A DNA stretch of 64,000 nt from Isoetes taiwanensis (Eukaryota; Streptophyta; Lycopodiopsida; Isoetales; Isoetaceae). Positions 9,801-19,806 of this stretch are shown here, one piece after another. Location: contig JAJEKV010000021.1 of NCBI GenBank assembly GCA_021234155.1, positions 11,967,760 through 12,031,759 on the forward strand. The letters run 5' to 3'. Numbering within the stretch: position 1 is the stretch's first letter; each line of letters opens with the position of its first letter. The position numbers and the translations under genes are program-made. The notes under the pieces are model-generated. The model ran no database searches. It was not told where the DNA came from and worked only from the letters and a program-made list of their open reading frames with translations.

Positions 9801-12800
9801 TCATATGACGGTATCGTTTCGTACAGTCGAATCCTTTAATATCACCGTTATACCAGAACGTATATAGTATCCATCTGAAGGCCTTTCAGCCTCCTCAACA
9901 TTCTGTAGCAAGCAACAAAGCTATTTTGTTAGCAACATTGGCGACGTTTTATGATGTCTATTAACTGTCAGATAAAAAGGTCTAAAAATCCTTACATCTG
10001 TGTTTGAAATGAGTACGTTCTTTCCAATCCTAGCGTTCTTATCAATAATGCAATTCCTGTAACACAAGTTGGAAATTATCAGATTATGCCATAGTTTTGT
10101 ACAAAAAATATTTGCCATATTTTTGGACGAGTATAAGCATAGGACTTACTTTATTTTTGAGTTCTCTCCGACTCCTATGGGCACCTTTCCTTCAGAAATC
10201 AATGCTGCAATTTCTGCTTCCGTCTCATAATAATCTGCACCCATCATCATGGTATCCTGAAGAAATACAGCAAACAGCATTTAGAGGACATATAAATTCC
10301 TGTAAAATTGGGATATAGAATATACTTGTAGTTCTGATCCAGAATCTAGTCGAGATCGAATACCAACAATCGAGTGTGAAACACTGCATTTGTCAAGAAA
10401 GCATCCATGTGACACAATCGAGTCTATTATCTGTAATATACATGTCCTTCAGGGCACAAACAAAAGGACTAGAATGCAAAAGCTGATATAAAAGTTTTAC
10501 CCGGCATTGTTCTATTTTGTGTAGGCGGAGATTACGTGGTGATGTATAGATTGGTTTTGCAGCATCATAGAATTTGAACTTTGGTGGCTGATTCACAATC
10601 CTCTCTAAATATTAGATGATGGCCATATCGAAATAATGGAAATCCGACAATGCGTTTTACCTGAGCTGCAAGTGCAAGATTTGCATCAAAGAAAGACTTT
10701 ATGGTTCCAATGTCTTCCCAATATTCATTGAATAAATATGCCTGGCAAATGATCAGAAAAATATAAATTACACAAGTCAGTGACAACTTCAGCTATTTGC
10801 AACAGCTAACCTGCACATTGAACTCCTTTGCAGATGCTGGTATAATTTCCGATCCAAAGTCGTTGGCAGTGGGAAAACGCCATCTGGTAATGTCTAATAA
10901 ATGTTAGAATCATCTGAAATCTCCTCGCGATTGTTCTCAACAGACATATGGAATGGAATATGATGCTAAGACGTTCCCTGATAAATGTAATCATTTTTTA
11001 TGTCTTCTTCTCCCAGTTTCTGTAAAGTTAACAGGATAGGATGTATGGGAACCAGTTCTCAAAAAGAACCCTGTGAATTAGAAAATTCCACCTGCTGGAG
11101 TGGATGGGTTGATAAGATAGGAACCTGCATAACAAGTAAGAGAAAAGAGCCCCAATGCATGACTGCAAAGATGTGGGAAAAATATACGAGTTCTTAATGA
11201 ACATTCATAACAGTGATAGTAACTCCTGCACCATAGAGGGAACGAACGTGGGTGTTAAGGCTAAAGTTAATAAAATGATATGGATCTTATTTTGCAGATC
11301 AAAATAGAGTATTAATCATAGAATATGGTTATGAATCTTCTTAACAGTTTCAAGCCCATCATTCCTATTAGCCAATGCTTCCGTGCATAGCTTACCTCAG
11401 GAGCTTGAGCAGAATCTCCTTTTAAAAACATAAATCCCCATTGATGCAATGTATGGCTTCTCCTTAGCGTCTTCAGGTGATAGTCCTAATACAGTGGTGT
11501 CAACTTCCTGGAATATAGACATCAATATCCAATGCAAAACTTCATGTGCTAGGCCAAATAACTGTCAAAGCAACTGCATTGTATGTGTCCATAATAACAT
11601 CCTACTTTTGCATTACCAAAGGTGGCGGATGAATTTTTCAATATTTGTCTTTTCAACATCCCTTTAGTTGTTTTAACCAAAATATCACATAGAAGAAAAC
11701 AAAATACCATGGCTTTTAAGTCTGCTCCTTTGGGTTTTTCACTAAAGTATAAAACTCGGCCTTGGTCATCAATTTTCATCAAACCATAGTCAGATGCTCG
11801 GCTGCAATACAAGATTCAAAAGCACAACATTAAAATTCAGTGGAACTTCTCTCTCTCGCGCTATATATGCAAAAGATGTGTAGCAGATAACAATAGGATG
11901 ACAAAACTCCCCCAACAAAAGTCCCCAGCTGAAAAAGAATGCAGCTCAGCAAGTTGTTCAATTCCTAGTGTAAATGATTGCAAGACAACTCTAGCAATTA
12001 TCGACAATGTCCCAAGAAGGCTTGTGGAAACAAAAGCACATAGAATCAGGTCAGTAGAGAAAAAAAAGGGCTTGTATGGTTTTGTGAGGTTTAAGTCCCG
12101 CCAAGGATAAATGCATTGTACACAAACCTTGCGACTGCATTTCTACTCTAGATTTGTAAGCAAGGACGACATAGCCCACTAATACATACACATTATCATC
12201 TGTTATTAAGAGCATTATGTGTCAGTGCCATTCAGCATTGATACAGGTAGTATACCTGTCATCCATGGGTACACAAGAGATGGTAATATCAGCCCCAGTG
12301 TCTTCATGTTTCTGCATAACCAAGAGAACTAGCTATCATCTTATGTCCATCAAGGATTTTGAGTTTTAACTAGAACTAGGACCAAGTGAAACCTGGATAA
12401 AGTCCATGTAATCCATGCGGTATAGATGGTCTCCAGAAAGAATTATAATATTTTCAACGTCTTTGTTTTTGACATCCTAATATACATGCTGTTAGCACAT
12501 GCACTGTTCGACTTTGAAGCTTTAGCATACTAAGCCTTTTACATACTTCAAAGAGCCAAGTGAATTGTCGTACAGCATCGGCGGTCCCCTGAAACCAGTT
12601 CATGCCTGTCTCGCCTGGCGTCTGTGTAGCTGCTAACACCTATAATATAAGAAGAAACGAAATATGTCTTTGTGTCTTTAAAGATGTAAAGACAACGCTA
12701 CCAAGAAAACCACCTGACAGATATGGCTAATTTAGTTAGCCTTGGTGGGGTAATATTACATAGTCATAATATTCTCTGAAAAGAAGAACCACTGGATGCC

Positions 12801-14002
12801 GTGTATTGGAGAAACAAAGTCTCCCTTCAATTCTTAAGTCTTCCATAAAGCTCCATAGCTAACTAACTATGGGTTATGGAGCGAAACCATGGAAGGCCAA
12901 TATCCAGTTTCTGTTACTAATGAAACCGGCATTGGGAAGGCTTAGCTTATTCTTATAAAATTCAAAATTTAAAGCATCATCCAAGATATACCTCAACAAA
13001 TCCGCCCCCAAAGTTAATCCCATTCCCAAAACTGTACGTCCGAGCAAGATGCCGATTCAATGAAGCAGAATTGAACTGGGTGAGAATGAACACTTTATTT
13101 ATACCACTATTGATACAATTGCTCATTGGTACATCAATTAATCGGTATCCACCTCCAATAGGTACCTAGTAATTGCGTTATAGGATAATTTAGTAGCATG
13201 AACAATCTAGTTGACTTCGGTTATTCTGAAGTCCAGAAATTGAGTAATAAGGAAAGAGACATGTCCTTACAGCAGGCTTTGCCCTTCTCTTTGTGAGAGG
13301 AAATAAGCGAGTACCAGCACCTCCGCCCAAAATAATAGAAACTACATTTGCTGGATCTGCACGAGGCTTTTCAATAGCAGGAGCCTGATAAACGACATTG
13401 TCAGTTAGGTCGATATAATACCTATCACCTATTACAAATGAAAGAATTGATTGACTTGTAATGCCGCAAATCTAACTGTGTATAGGATATTCGATGCTTG
13501 CTATGTAAATTGCATAATTGTGACAACTTAAGCGGTCTACAACATTGATTAACTTCTGTTTCCTCCTTACAGACATTTATCTACAAACAGAAAGAAAATT
13601 GAATGTTACCGCGGCTTTTTTTGCAATGTCCGCGAGGACAGCGGATTGAACGGAAGCTTTGCAACCATTTTGCAATTTCTTTAATTTGGAACTCTTCAAA
13701 GCCATCCGATCGGATCTCAGAAACCCGCAATCTGTTTGGCCCCATAGTCCAGACTTCTCAAGAATTGAGTCAACACGAGGACTGGGCTCGAAAGCGATGC
13801 TATAACGCTGTGCGCTTATACAATTCCTAAGAATATGAGGCTCGCATCCACTAGAACGATTATTGGTACCAGGCACAATGCAGCAAGCAGAGGTTGAACA
13901 AACCGGTTGGGACGACGCCAGAGAACAGGCAGATCCTTGGGCTAATGCTCTGCAATTAAGGGACGATAGACAAGAGGCTGAGGCCGCCGTCGCCATAGCC
14001 AT
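9801..14002 (-). CDS. ADP-glucose pyrophosphorylase large subunit, 15 exons, one frameshift
   Basis: Glucose-1-phosphate adenylyltransferase makes ADP-glucose, the committed step of plastid starch synthesis; large subunits partner with small subunits in a heterotetramer. Exons (minus, all GT-AG): 13610-14002, 13271-13384, 12992-13165, 12547-12639, 12393-12476, 12256-12311, 11708-11801, 11396-11507, 10811-10883, 10661-10741, 10501-10602, 10326-10430, 10150-10256, 9996-10056, 9801-9902. Exon 1 is Ser/Ala-rich and fits a transit peptide; an in-frame ATG at 14044 is an alternative start. Motifs in order: [102 protein letters not shown], and a C-terminal [15 protein letters not shown] and [12 protein letters not shown] mark a large rather than small subunit. 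Expected length is about 583 residues. Exon 8 lacks one A in the run at 11420-11423, shifting frame; exon 11 has an odd NLRLH where NLPPT is usual. The gene is either intact with consensus error or a recent pseudogene. Confidence 0.93.
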
Positions 14003-14109
14003 TTTCTCCCTCCGTCCTGCGCCTTCCAACCCAGAGCAAACCAATAAGGAAATTTGCCAACTCTATAGTTTCATTTCCGTCATCCAATTGCCCGTTCTCA
14101 GTTTCCTAC

Positions 14110-14115
14110 TTTATA
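14110..14115 (-). promoter_or_regulatory. Candidate TATA box of the AGPase gene
   Basis: Reads CTATAAAG on the minus strand, about 108 bp upstream of the ATG at 14002, a normal plant TATA-to-start distance if the 5' UTR is about 75 nt. It also lies upstream of the alternative ATG at 14044. Confidence 0.5.
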
Positions 14116-14238
14116 GCCCGGTTTCTCCGCCCGGGCTGTAATGGCTCCTATTTCTCTTCTCGTTGCGTTGATTAAGTGGGACAAAACAGACCGGTTGGTG
14201 CTAAAGTTTAAAGATGATATGGCTCGTACTGTGGGGTT

Positions 14239-14248
14239 GACACGTGTC
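14239..14248. promoter_or_regulatory. Palindromic G-box upstream of AGPase
   Basis: GACACGTGTC, a perfect palindrome with the CACGTG core bound by plant bZIP and bHLH factors, about 125 bp upstream of the candidate TATA box. Light, ABA or sugar regulation is inference only. Confidence 0.5.
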
Positions 14249-14853
14249 TGCTGATGTGGCAGATTGCAGTCCGCTATCTATATCCATTATATCTTTCCAA
14301 TCTAAAATAATCGCCAAAGAGCTTGTAGTGCTCAACCACACAAATGCATACAGCCAGATCTTTGTAAGACCAATAACTAGATCTTTGTACACCGCATATC
14401 CATTATTAGAATATGCTTTCCCTTCTAGATTAGAGTACATATCCATTCAAGTGGTTGAAATATACCATCCTATACCAAGTCTCCATTCTGCCCAGATTCC
14501 ACTAGGTCGTCGCATCAATTACACTTGAGCATAGAACTCGTAACATACAAATGATATGTCAATGTAAGGAAACAATTCCGCTCGAAGGGTCTGCTTGGGG
14601 GTTAAATTTCTTGTTGATATCTGTCATATCATGAAATTCCAATCTATAATGGAATGCGGATAAATTAAGATCACTTTCATGGAGCCCTTGGATTGGTCCA
14701 AGTACTAAGTAATGGGGAACCTCAATCTAGGCCTAGGCACCATACCTTACATCCCAAAAATGTCGAGTAAAAGATTGTCAAGATTTTCATGGCATCTAGT
14801 GTTAAGTAAATATAAATAGATAATAAAAGGTCATTTTGGTGCGAGACTCATCT
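14249..14853. other. Upstream region of AGPase, no gene seen
   Basis: About 600 bp of AT-rich sequence between the G-box and a minus-strand LINE 3' end. Only short ORFs; no further motif I would defend. Confidence 0.4.
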
Positions 14854-15500
14854 GAAGGAAGGAAGGAAGGAAGGAAAAATTTTTAACGTCCACGGAACCC
14901 AATCGGGTTATGGGACCAAGTACATAAGGGACCGAAGTCCTGGACCGAAGTCCAAACAAGAACATGGGCCGAAGCCCTTAAACCAAAGCACAACGTGAGC
15001 TAGAACACAACCATCGACGGGATTAAAACCACGGGAAAAACCGGTTGCGGGATGACTATGGTCGCCACTCCATCAAAAATCCATCTTTGTTGCACAAGCA
15101 ACAAGCATACCTTCATACCTCCAGCAGACAAGGCTTCACCAGCGACTCAACCGCAAGTAACCTCTTCACAACTGGGTCTTTGGAAAGCAGGCGCCCCTAA
15201 CGCCAATCGCCCGGTAGCGGGGCGAGGGGAAAACCGCTTCGGGGGAAGTAAGCCCATCGGAGGTGCCTCCTCACCTATCCTCGACCAGCGCATGGCGCCA
15301 AAGACTTATCTTGTGGAAGGACATCCACTCGAGCACACACAAGGTCGCGCCATCCTTTCCTTTGCACGCATTTGCTCCAACGCCATCCAATCATCTTTGA
15401 TCTGCGCGGCAGGCCTCGGCGCCGCCAGCAGCGCCAGCGCCAGCGCCAGCGCGAAGAGAAGCGGAAAGAGAAGGGAGGGAGAAGGAGGGAATAGATAGAT
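14854..15500 (-). mobile_element. LINE 3' fragment with (CCTT)n tail
   Basis: On the minus strand it ends in about five TTCC units (14854-14876). Just before them is the module shared with other LINE copies here: GTCCCATAACCC, GATT, GGGTT, CCGTGGACG (hairpin at 14896-14909). Further inside is a GGTTTTTCCCG-like block (about 15020-15045). The left part to about 15500, including a CAGCGC microsatellite at 15427-15452, may belong to the same insertion, but no reverse-transcriptase domain is visible. The upstream end is uncertain. Confidence 0.6.
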
Positions 15501-15689
15501 AGGTATGTCAATGATCATAGCATTAATTTACAATTTGTGAAAGAAGAAACCCAGAGAGGGTGACCTCACTAACAATATTCTTTCTGTATTTGTTATGTCT
15601 ATTGTACCAAAGACGCATATCATTCATTTTTAGTTGGCCTTTGCGAGGAAGTATTGCCTCTGAGCCATAAATGTTGTATATGAGCAACA

Positions 15690-15820
15690 GTGGAGAGAAG
15701 TCCAATTGCAAACTTATAGCTTGTTTAACGGTCAATAACATTTCCTAACATTCATAGTGGAGAGAAGTCCAATTGCAAGCTAATAGCTTGGTTAATTGTC
15801 AATAATATTTCCTAACATAA
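15690..15820. repeat. 66-bp tandem duplication
   Basis: Two diverged copies start GTGGAGAGAAGTCCAATTGC at about 15690 and 15756 and end near TTTCCTAACAT. The flanking sequence to 16579 is otherwise featureless. Confidence 0.75.
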
Positions 15821-16579
15821 CAAAAAATACACATGTTGATCATTGTTGTGGTTTCTTCTAAGCCAGAGGCTTCATCGGAAAAAGTTTGAGGAAGTTTAAT
15901 TTCATATGAGAATAATAGTGTATGTGACTCTTGTTGTTGGATGTTTATTATCAACTATTGTAGCATTTGATTGGACTTACGTCACTAAAAGTCGCAAAAT
16001 CTAAAAACTTGTAACTTGATAATATAGTTAGGCCATCTACCAGAGTGCTTTGCACCGGCTGCTGATAAATATGTACGAGAATTGAACTCTTGTGTTATTT
16101 TGTTAAGGTGTACCTAGAAAAGTTATGCACTATTTTTGCTTGCAAATACTGATAGATGAGAATGGGAATTGGAATTGATGTTATCTTATTCAGTATAATT
16201 GTATCATGCAAGCTAGATCTGGAAGAGCTAGTGTGCTCTGGATTGGCTTACCATTCTTGAATGGTTAGAATTAAACAAAAAAGGACTTTTAATAAGTGTA
16301 TATATCTAACAAGTAGATGTTCAAAAGGCAATTGGGCTTTTACTTGAATGAAAGTATGAACAAATACTAGAAGTCCCTTAAATTAGACCGCTCTATCGTG
16401 AACTACTCCTTACAAAACCATTTCAAAATCTTTTTTCAACTAAGCATCTTTTCTTGTATGAATGTAGCGAGCTTGTCCCTACTTACTGCATCCGTTTAAT
16501 ATAGTTGACCTTATGTTTGGAACAATCATAAGAATTTGATCCTTAAACTAAACAATCATAAGGTTTCATGCGAGTCGCA
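15821..16579. other. Non-coding interval, nothing recognised
   Basis: AT-rich sequence with no supported gene, tandem repeat or terminal inverted repeat. Confidence 0.4.
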
Positions 16580-16625
16580 GTGCAAGAATGTCATCGATTC
16601 GCGTAACGAATCGACATTCTTGCAC
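16580..16625. repeat. 19-bp-arm hairpin with short loop
   Basis: Left arm GTGCAAGAATGTC plus GATTCG (3-nt bulge ATC at 16593-16595), loop CGTAA (16602-16606), right arm CGAATCGACATTCTTGCAC. All 19 positions pair once the bulge is set aside. Confidence 0.9.
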
Positions 16626-16631
16626 CAGACG

Positions 16632-16680
16632 AGCATGCATGCATGCATTGCATGCGTCGCATGCATGCATCGCATGCATT
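16632..16680. repeat. GCATGC/CATGCA-rich tract
   Basis: A dense run of GCATGC and TGCATG words, each self-complementary, directly follows the 16580 hairpin. CATGCA is also the core of the plant RY seed-promoter element, but here it looks like a short tandem repeat. Confidence 0.8.
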
Positions 16681-16829
16681 TTTAGGCATTCATCAGGTTG
16701 GGGATCGCTACTTATTGCAGAGTTCTTCATCGACGTTTCATCGGCGCTTTCTCATCTCTCAGCAGTATCCATGGCTCCCACCCTTCCCCCCTTAAAATTG
16801 TTATTTATATGTTCATATTTGTTATAATT

Positions 16830-16926
16830 GTCGCGTGGCACGCGTGACTAGCCCCTCGCTTTTTCGAGGTGTAAATGTTGTTTTTTGTCGCGTGGCACGC
16901 GTGACCAGCCCCTCGCTTTTCGAGGT
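16830..16926. repeat. Tandem repeat with CACGCGTG palindrome
   Basis: Two copies, about 58 bp apart, start TCGCGTGGCACGCGTGAC and run through AGCCCCTCGCTTTTCGAGG; the second lacks one T. CCTCG/CGAGG in each copy can form a small hairpin. Confidence 0.8.
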
Positions 16927-17048
16927 TTTTTCTCTACTGGTTTTTCTGTTGGTAATGTGCAGGTCCAGGGGTGATGCGCGACTTCGGTATTCTCTGTGGA
17001 GCGTGGGTTTTTTCTTGGGAACGTTTAGCAGCCCTGCGTTGTCCAAGC

Positions 17049-17137
17049 CCCTTGCCGAGATTTTATCGCTAGGGTTTTTCCTCGAAAACCCGAAAGGGCG
17101 GGGTTTTTTAATCCCGGCGATAAGCTCTCGGCAGGTA
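17049..17137 (+). mobile_element. Long foldback containing the LINE-type GGTTTTTCC module
   Basis: Outer arms (CCTTGCCGAGA...TTATCGC and GCGATAA...TCTCGGCAGG) pair over about 20 bp and enclose GGTTTTTCCTCGAAAACCC, GAAAGGGC and GGGGTTTTTTAATCC. The inner block matches the LINE 3' regions at 34980-35030 (+) and 60835-60880 (-), so this is probably part of a LINE 3' region. No terminal tail is visible. Confidence 0.6.
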
Positions 17138-17379
17138 CACTAGCCAACATCTGTAGCACACAAATTTTTTTGGGGGTCCAGGTGTTATAACTGGATATTC
17201 CCTATGTTTTTCATTTTTTGGGTAGCCTGCGATGTGCAGCTACCCTATACCATTGTAGAAAAAACTGCTGAGATGAATGAAAAGCCTATCTATGCGCGAG
17301 AATGACTCATTGTATTGAAGTCATCTAAATTTTAGGTCATTTTACTTCCTTCTTTAGCACTACCACCCCAATTCTGGGT

Positions 17380-18385
17380 CCACACTTAAAAACAACAGTA
17401 AAAGAAAAACCACATGTTGTTGTTCAAAAAACTCTACATGTGGTTATGTGGAGGTGTGGTTTATTAAGAAGACGGTGTAGGTTTTTTTTAAGGAGCTATA
17501 GCTTTTTTTTTTGAAGGTGGTGTTTTTTTTTAGGTGTGGTTTCATTTTGCGAAAGTGTAGTTTTTTTTTTAAAGATGAGTTGTTTTTAAGAGGATGTTGT
17601 TTTGTGAGGTGTGGTTTATAATAAGGTGTTGTTTTTTAAGTATCTATTTTTTAAGGAAATATGGTTTTAAGGTGTCGTTTTTATAAGTAGGTGTAGTTTT
17701 TTAAGTAGTTATTTTCTAAGGAAGTATAGTTTTCTGAAGTGGTATGATTTTTTAAGTCTAGGTGTTGTTTTTTGAGGTGTGGTTTATAAGTGAGTGTAGT
17801 TTTTAAGCTATTTTGGAAAGACGTATGGGTTTTTGAGGTGTGGTTTATAAGTGGGTGTAGTTCTTAAGTGGTTTTTTTTATGGAAGTATGGTTTTCTGAA
17901 GTGGTGTGATTTTTTAAGTTGAGGTGTTGTTTTTGAGGTGTGGTTTAAGTGGGTGTAGTTTTAAGTAATTTGTTTTTTTTTGAAAGAAGTATGGTTTTTT
18001 GAGGTGTGGTTTATAAGTGGGTGTAGTTTTTAAGTTGTTTTTTAATAAAGTATGGTTTTTCTGAAGTGGTGTAGTTTGTAACGAGGTACAATTTTTAAGA
18101 AGCTATTTTTTAAGGAAGTATGGGTTTTTTGAGGTATGGTTTATATAATTAGGTGTAATTTTTAAGTAGTGTTTTTTAATAGAATATAGTTTTTTAAGGT
18201 GTGGTTCATAAGTAGGTGTAGTTTTTAAGTGGTTGTTTTTTAAGGAAGTATAGTTTTTTGTGTGGTTTATAATTACGCGTAGTTTTTAAACACTTATTTC
18301 TTAAGGAAGTATGGTTTTTTCAGGTGTGATTTATAACTATGTGTAGTTTCTAAGTAGATGTTTTTTTAAGGAAGTATAATTTTTT
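17380..18385. repeat. AT-rich degenerate tandem array (about 60-110 bp units)
   Basis: About 1 kb in which GAGGTGTGGTTTATAAG, GGGTGTAGTTTTTAAG and AAGGAAGTATGGTTTTTT recur in the same order with drifting spacing. Non-coding. Its left boundary (ACCACCCCAATTCTGGGTCC, about 17366) also occurs in opposite orientation at about 50260-50285. Confidence 0.8.
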
Positions 18386-18389
18386 GAGA

Positions 18390-19806
18390 CGCAACAATGC
18401 CAAGGTAGATCAAAGATGCCACGTGGGCTCCAACATGCCACCTAGGCTTCAACATGCCACCTGGGCTCCAACATGCCAAGGTGGCTCAAACATGCCATGC
18501 AGGGTCCAACATGCCACCTAGGCTGCAACATGCCAAGGTGGCTCAAACATGCCATGTGGGCTCAAACACGCCACCTAGGATCCAACATGCCAAGGTGGCT
18601 CAAATATGCCAACGTGGCTGAAACATGCCACGCGGGCTCCAACATGCCAAGGTGGCTCAAACATGATAAGGTGGCTCAAACATGCCACGTGGGCTCCAAC
18701 ACGCCATCTAGGCTCCAACATGCCGGTGACTCAAACATGCCAAGGTGGCTGAAACATGCCACACGGGCTCCAACATGCTATCTAGGCTCCAACATGCCAA
18801 GGTGGCTCAAACATGCCATCTAGGCTCCAACATGCCACATAGGCTCAAAATGCCAAGATGGCTCCAACATGCCACCTAGGCTCGTCCAACATGCCAAGGT
18901 GGGTCAAACATGCCAAGGAAACTCAAAACTGCCACGCGGGGTCCAACATGCCACCTAGGCTCTAACATGCCAAGGTGGCTCAAACATGCCACGTGGATTC
19001 CAACATGCCACCTAGGCTCCAACATGCACCTAGGCTCAAACATGCCAAGGTGGCTTAAACATGCCACGCGGCTCCAACATGCCACCTAGGCTAAGCCTGC
19101 CAATGAGGCTCAAACATCCCAAGGTGGCTCAAATATGCCACACAAGCTCCTACATGCCGCCTAGGCTCCAACATGCCAAGGTGGCTCAAACATGCCAAAG
19201 TGGCTCGCCGTGGGCTCCAACATGCCATGGTGGCTCAAACATGCCACGCGGGCTCCAACATGCCACCTAGGCTCCAACATGCCAAGGTGGCTCAAACATG
19301 CCACACATGCTCCACCATGCCACCTAGGCTCCAACATACCAAAGTGGCTCAAACATGCCACAGGTTCCAACGTGCCACCTAGGCTCAAACATGCCAAGGT
19401 GGCTCAAACATTCCACGTGGGCTCCAACATGCCAATGTGGCTCAAACATGCCACCTTGGCTCCAAAATGCCACCTAGGCTCAAACATGCCAAGGTGGCTC
19501 AAACATGCCACGTGGGCTCCAACATGCCAAGATGGCTTAAACGCGTCGGGCTCCAACATGCCACCTGGGCTCAAACATGCCAAGGTGGTTCAAACATGCC
19601 ATCCGGGTTCCAACATGCCACCTAGGCTCCAACATGTCAAGGTGGCTCAAACATGCCATCTAGGCTCCAAAATGCCACGCATGTTCCAACGTGCCACCTA
19701 GGGTCCAACATGCCAAGGTGGCTCAAACATGCCACCTAGGCTTTGGAATGCCACCAGGCTCCAACATGCCAAGGTGGTCAACATGCCACCTAGGCTCCAA
19801 CATGCT
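18390..19806. repeat. 19-bp minisatellite with 57-bp higher-order repeat
   Basis: About 75 units of consensus (C/A)AACATGCC + 10 variable bases. Three subtypes dominate, ending AAGGTGGCTC, ACGTGGGCTC (or ACGCGGGCTC) and ACCTAGGCTC, often in fixed order to give a 57-bp higher-order unit. Because 57 is a multiple of three, long ORFs cross the array on both strands with a 19-residue repeat; these are by-products, not genes. The third subtype holds the palindrome CCTAGG and the second often a CACGTG core. Confidence 0.93.

Noticed and set aside
10597-10604. Alternative AG acceptors at the start of AGPase exon 11
   Set aside because: Only the acceptor giving a start at 10602 keeps the frame into QPPKFKFYD.
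18473-19701. Long ORFs (up to 169 codons) on both strands of the minisatellite
   Set aside because: They are translations of a 57-bp repeat unit divisible by three; no start context, domain or codon signal.
18390-19806. CRISPR-like regularly spaced repeats
   Set aside because: Plant context, repeat units abut without unique spacers, and subtypes are variants of one 19-mer.
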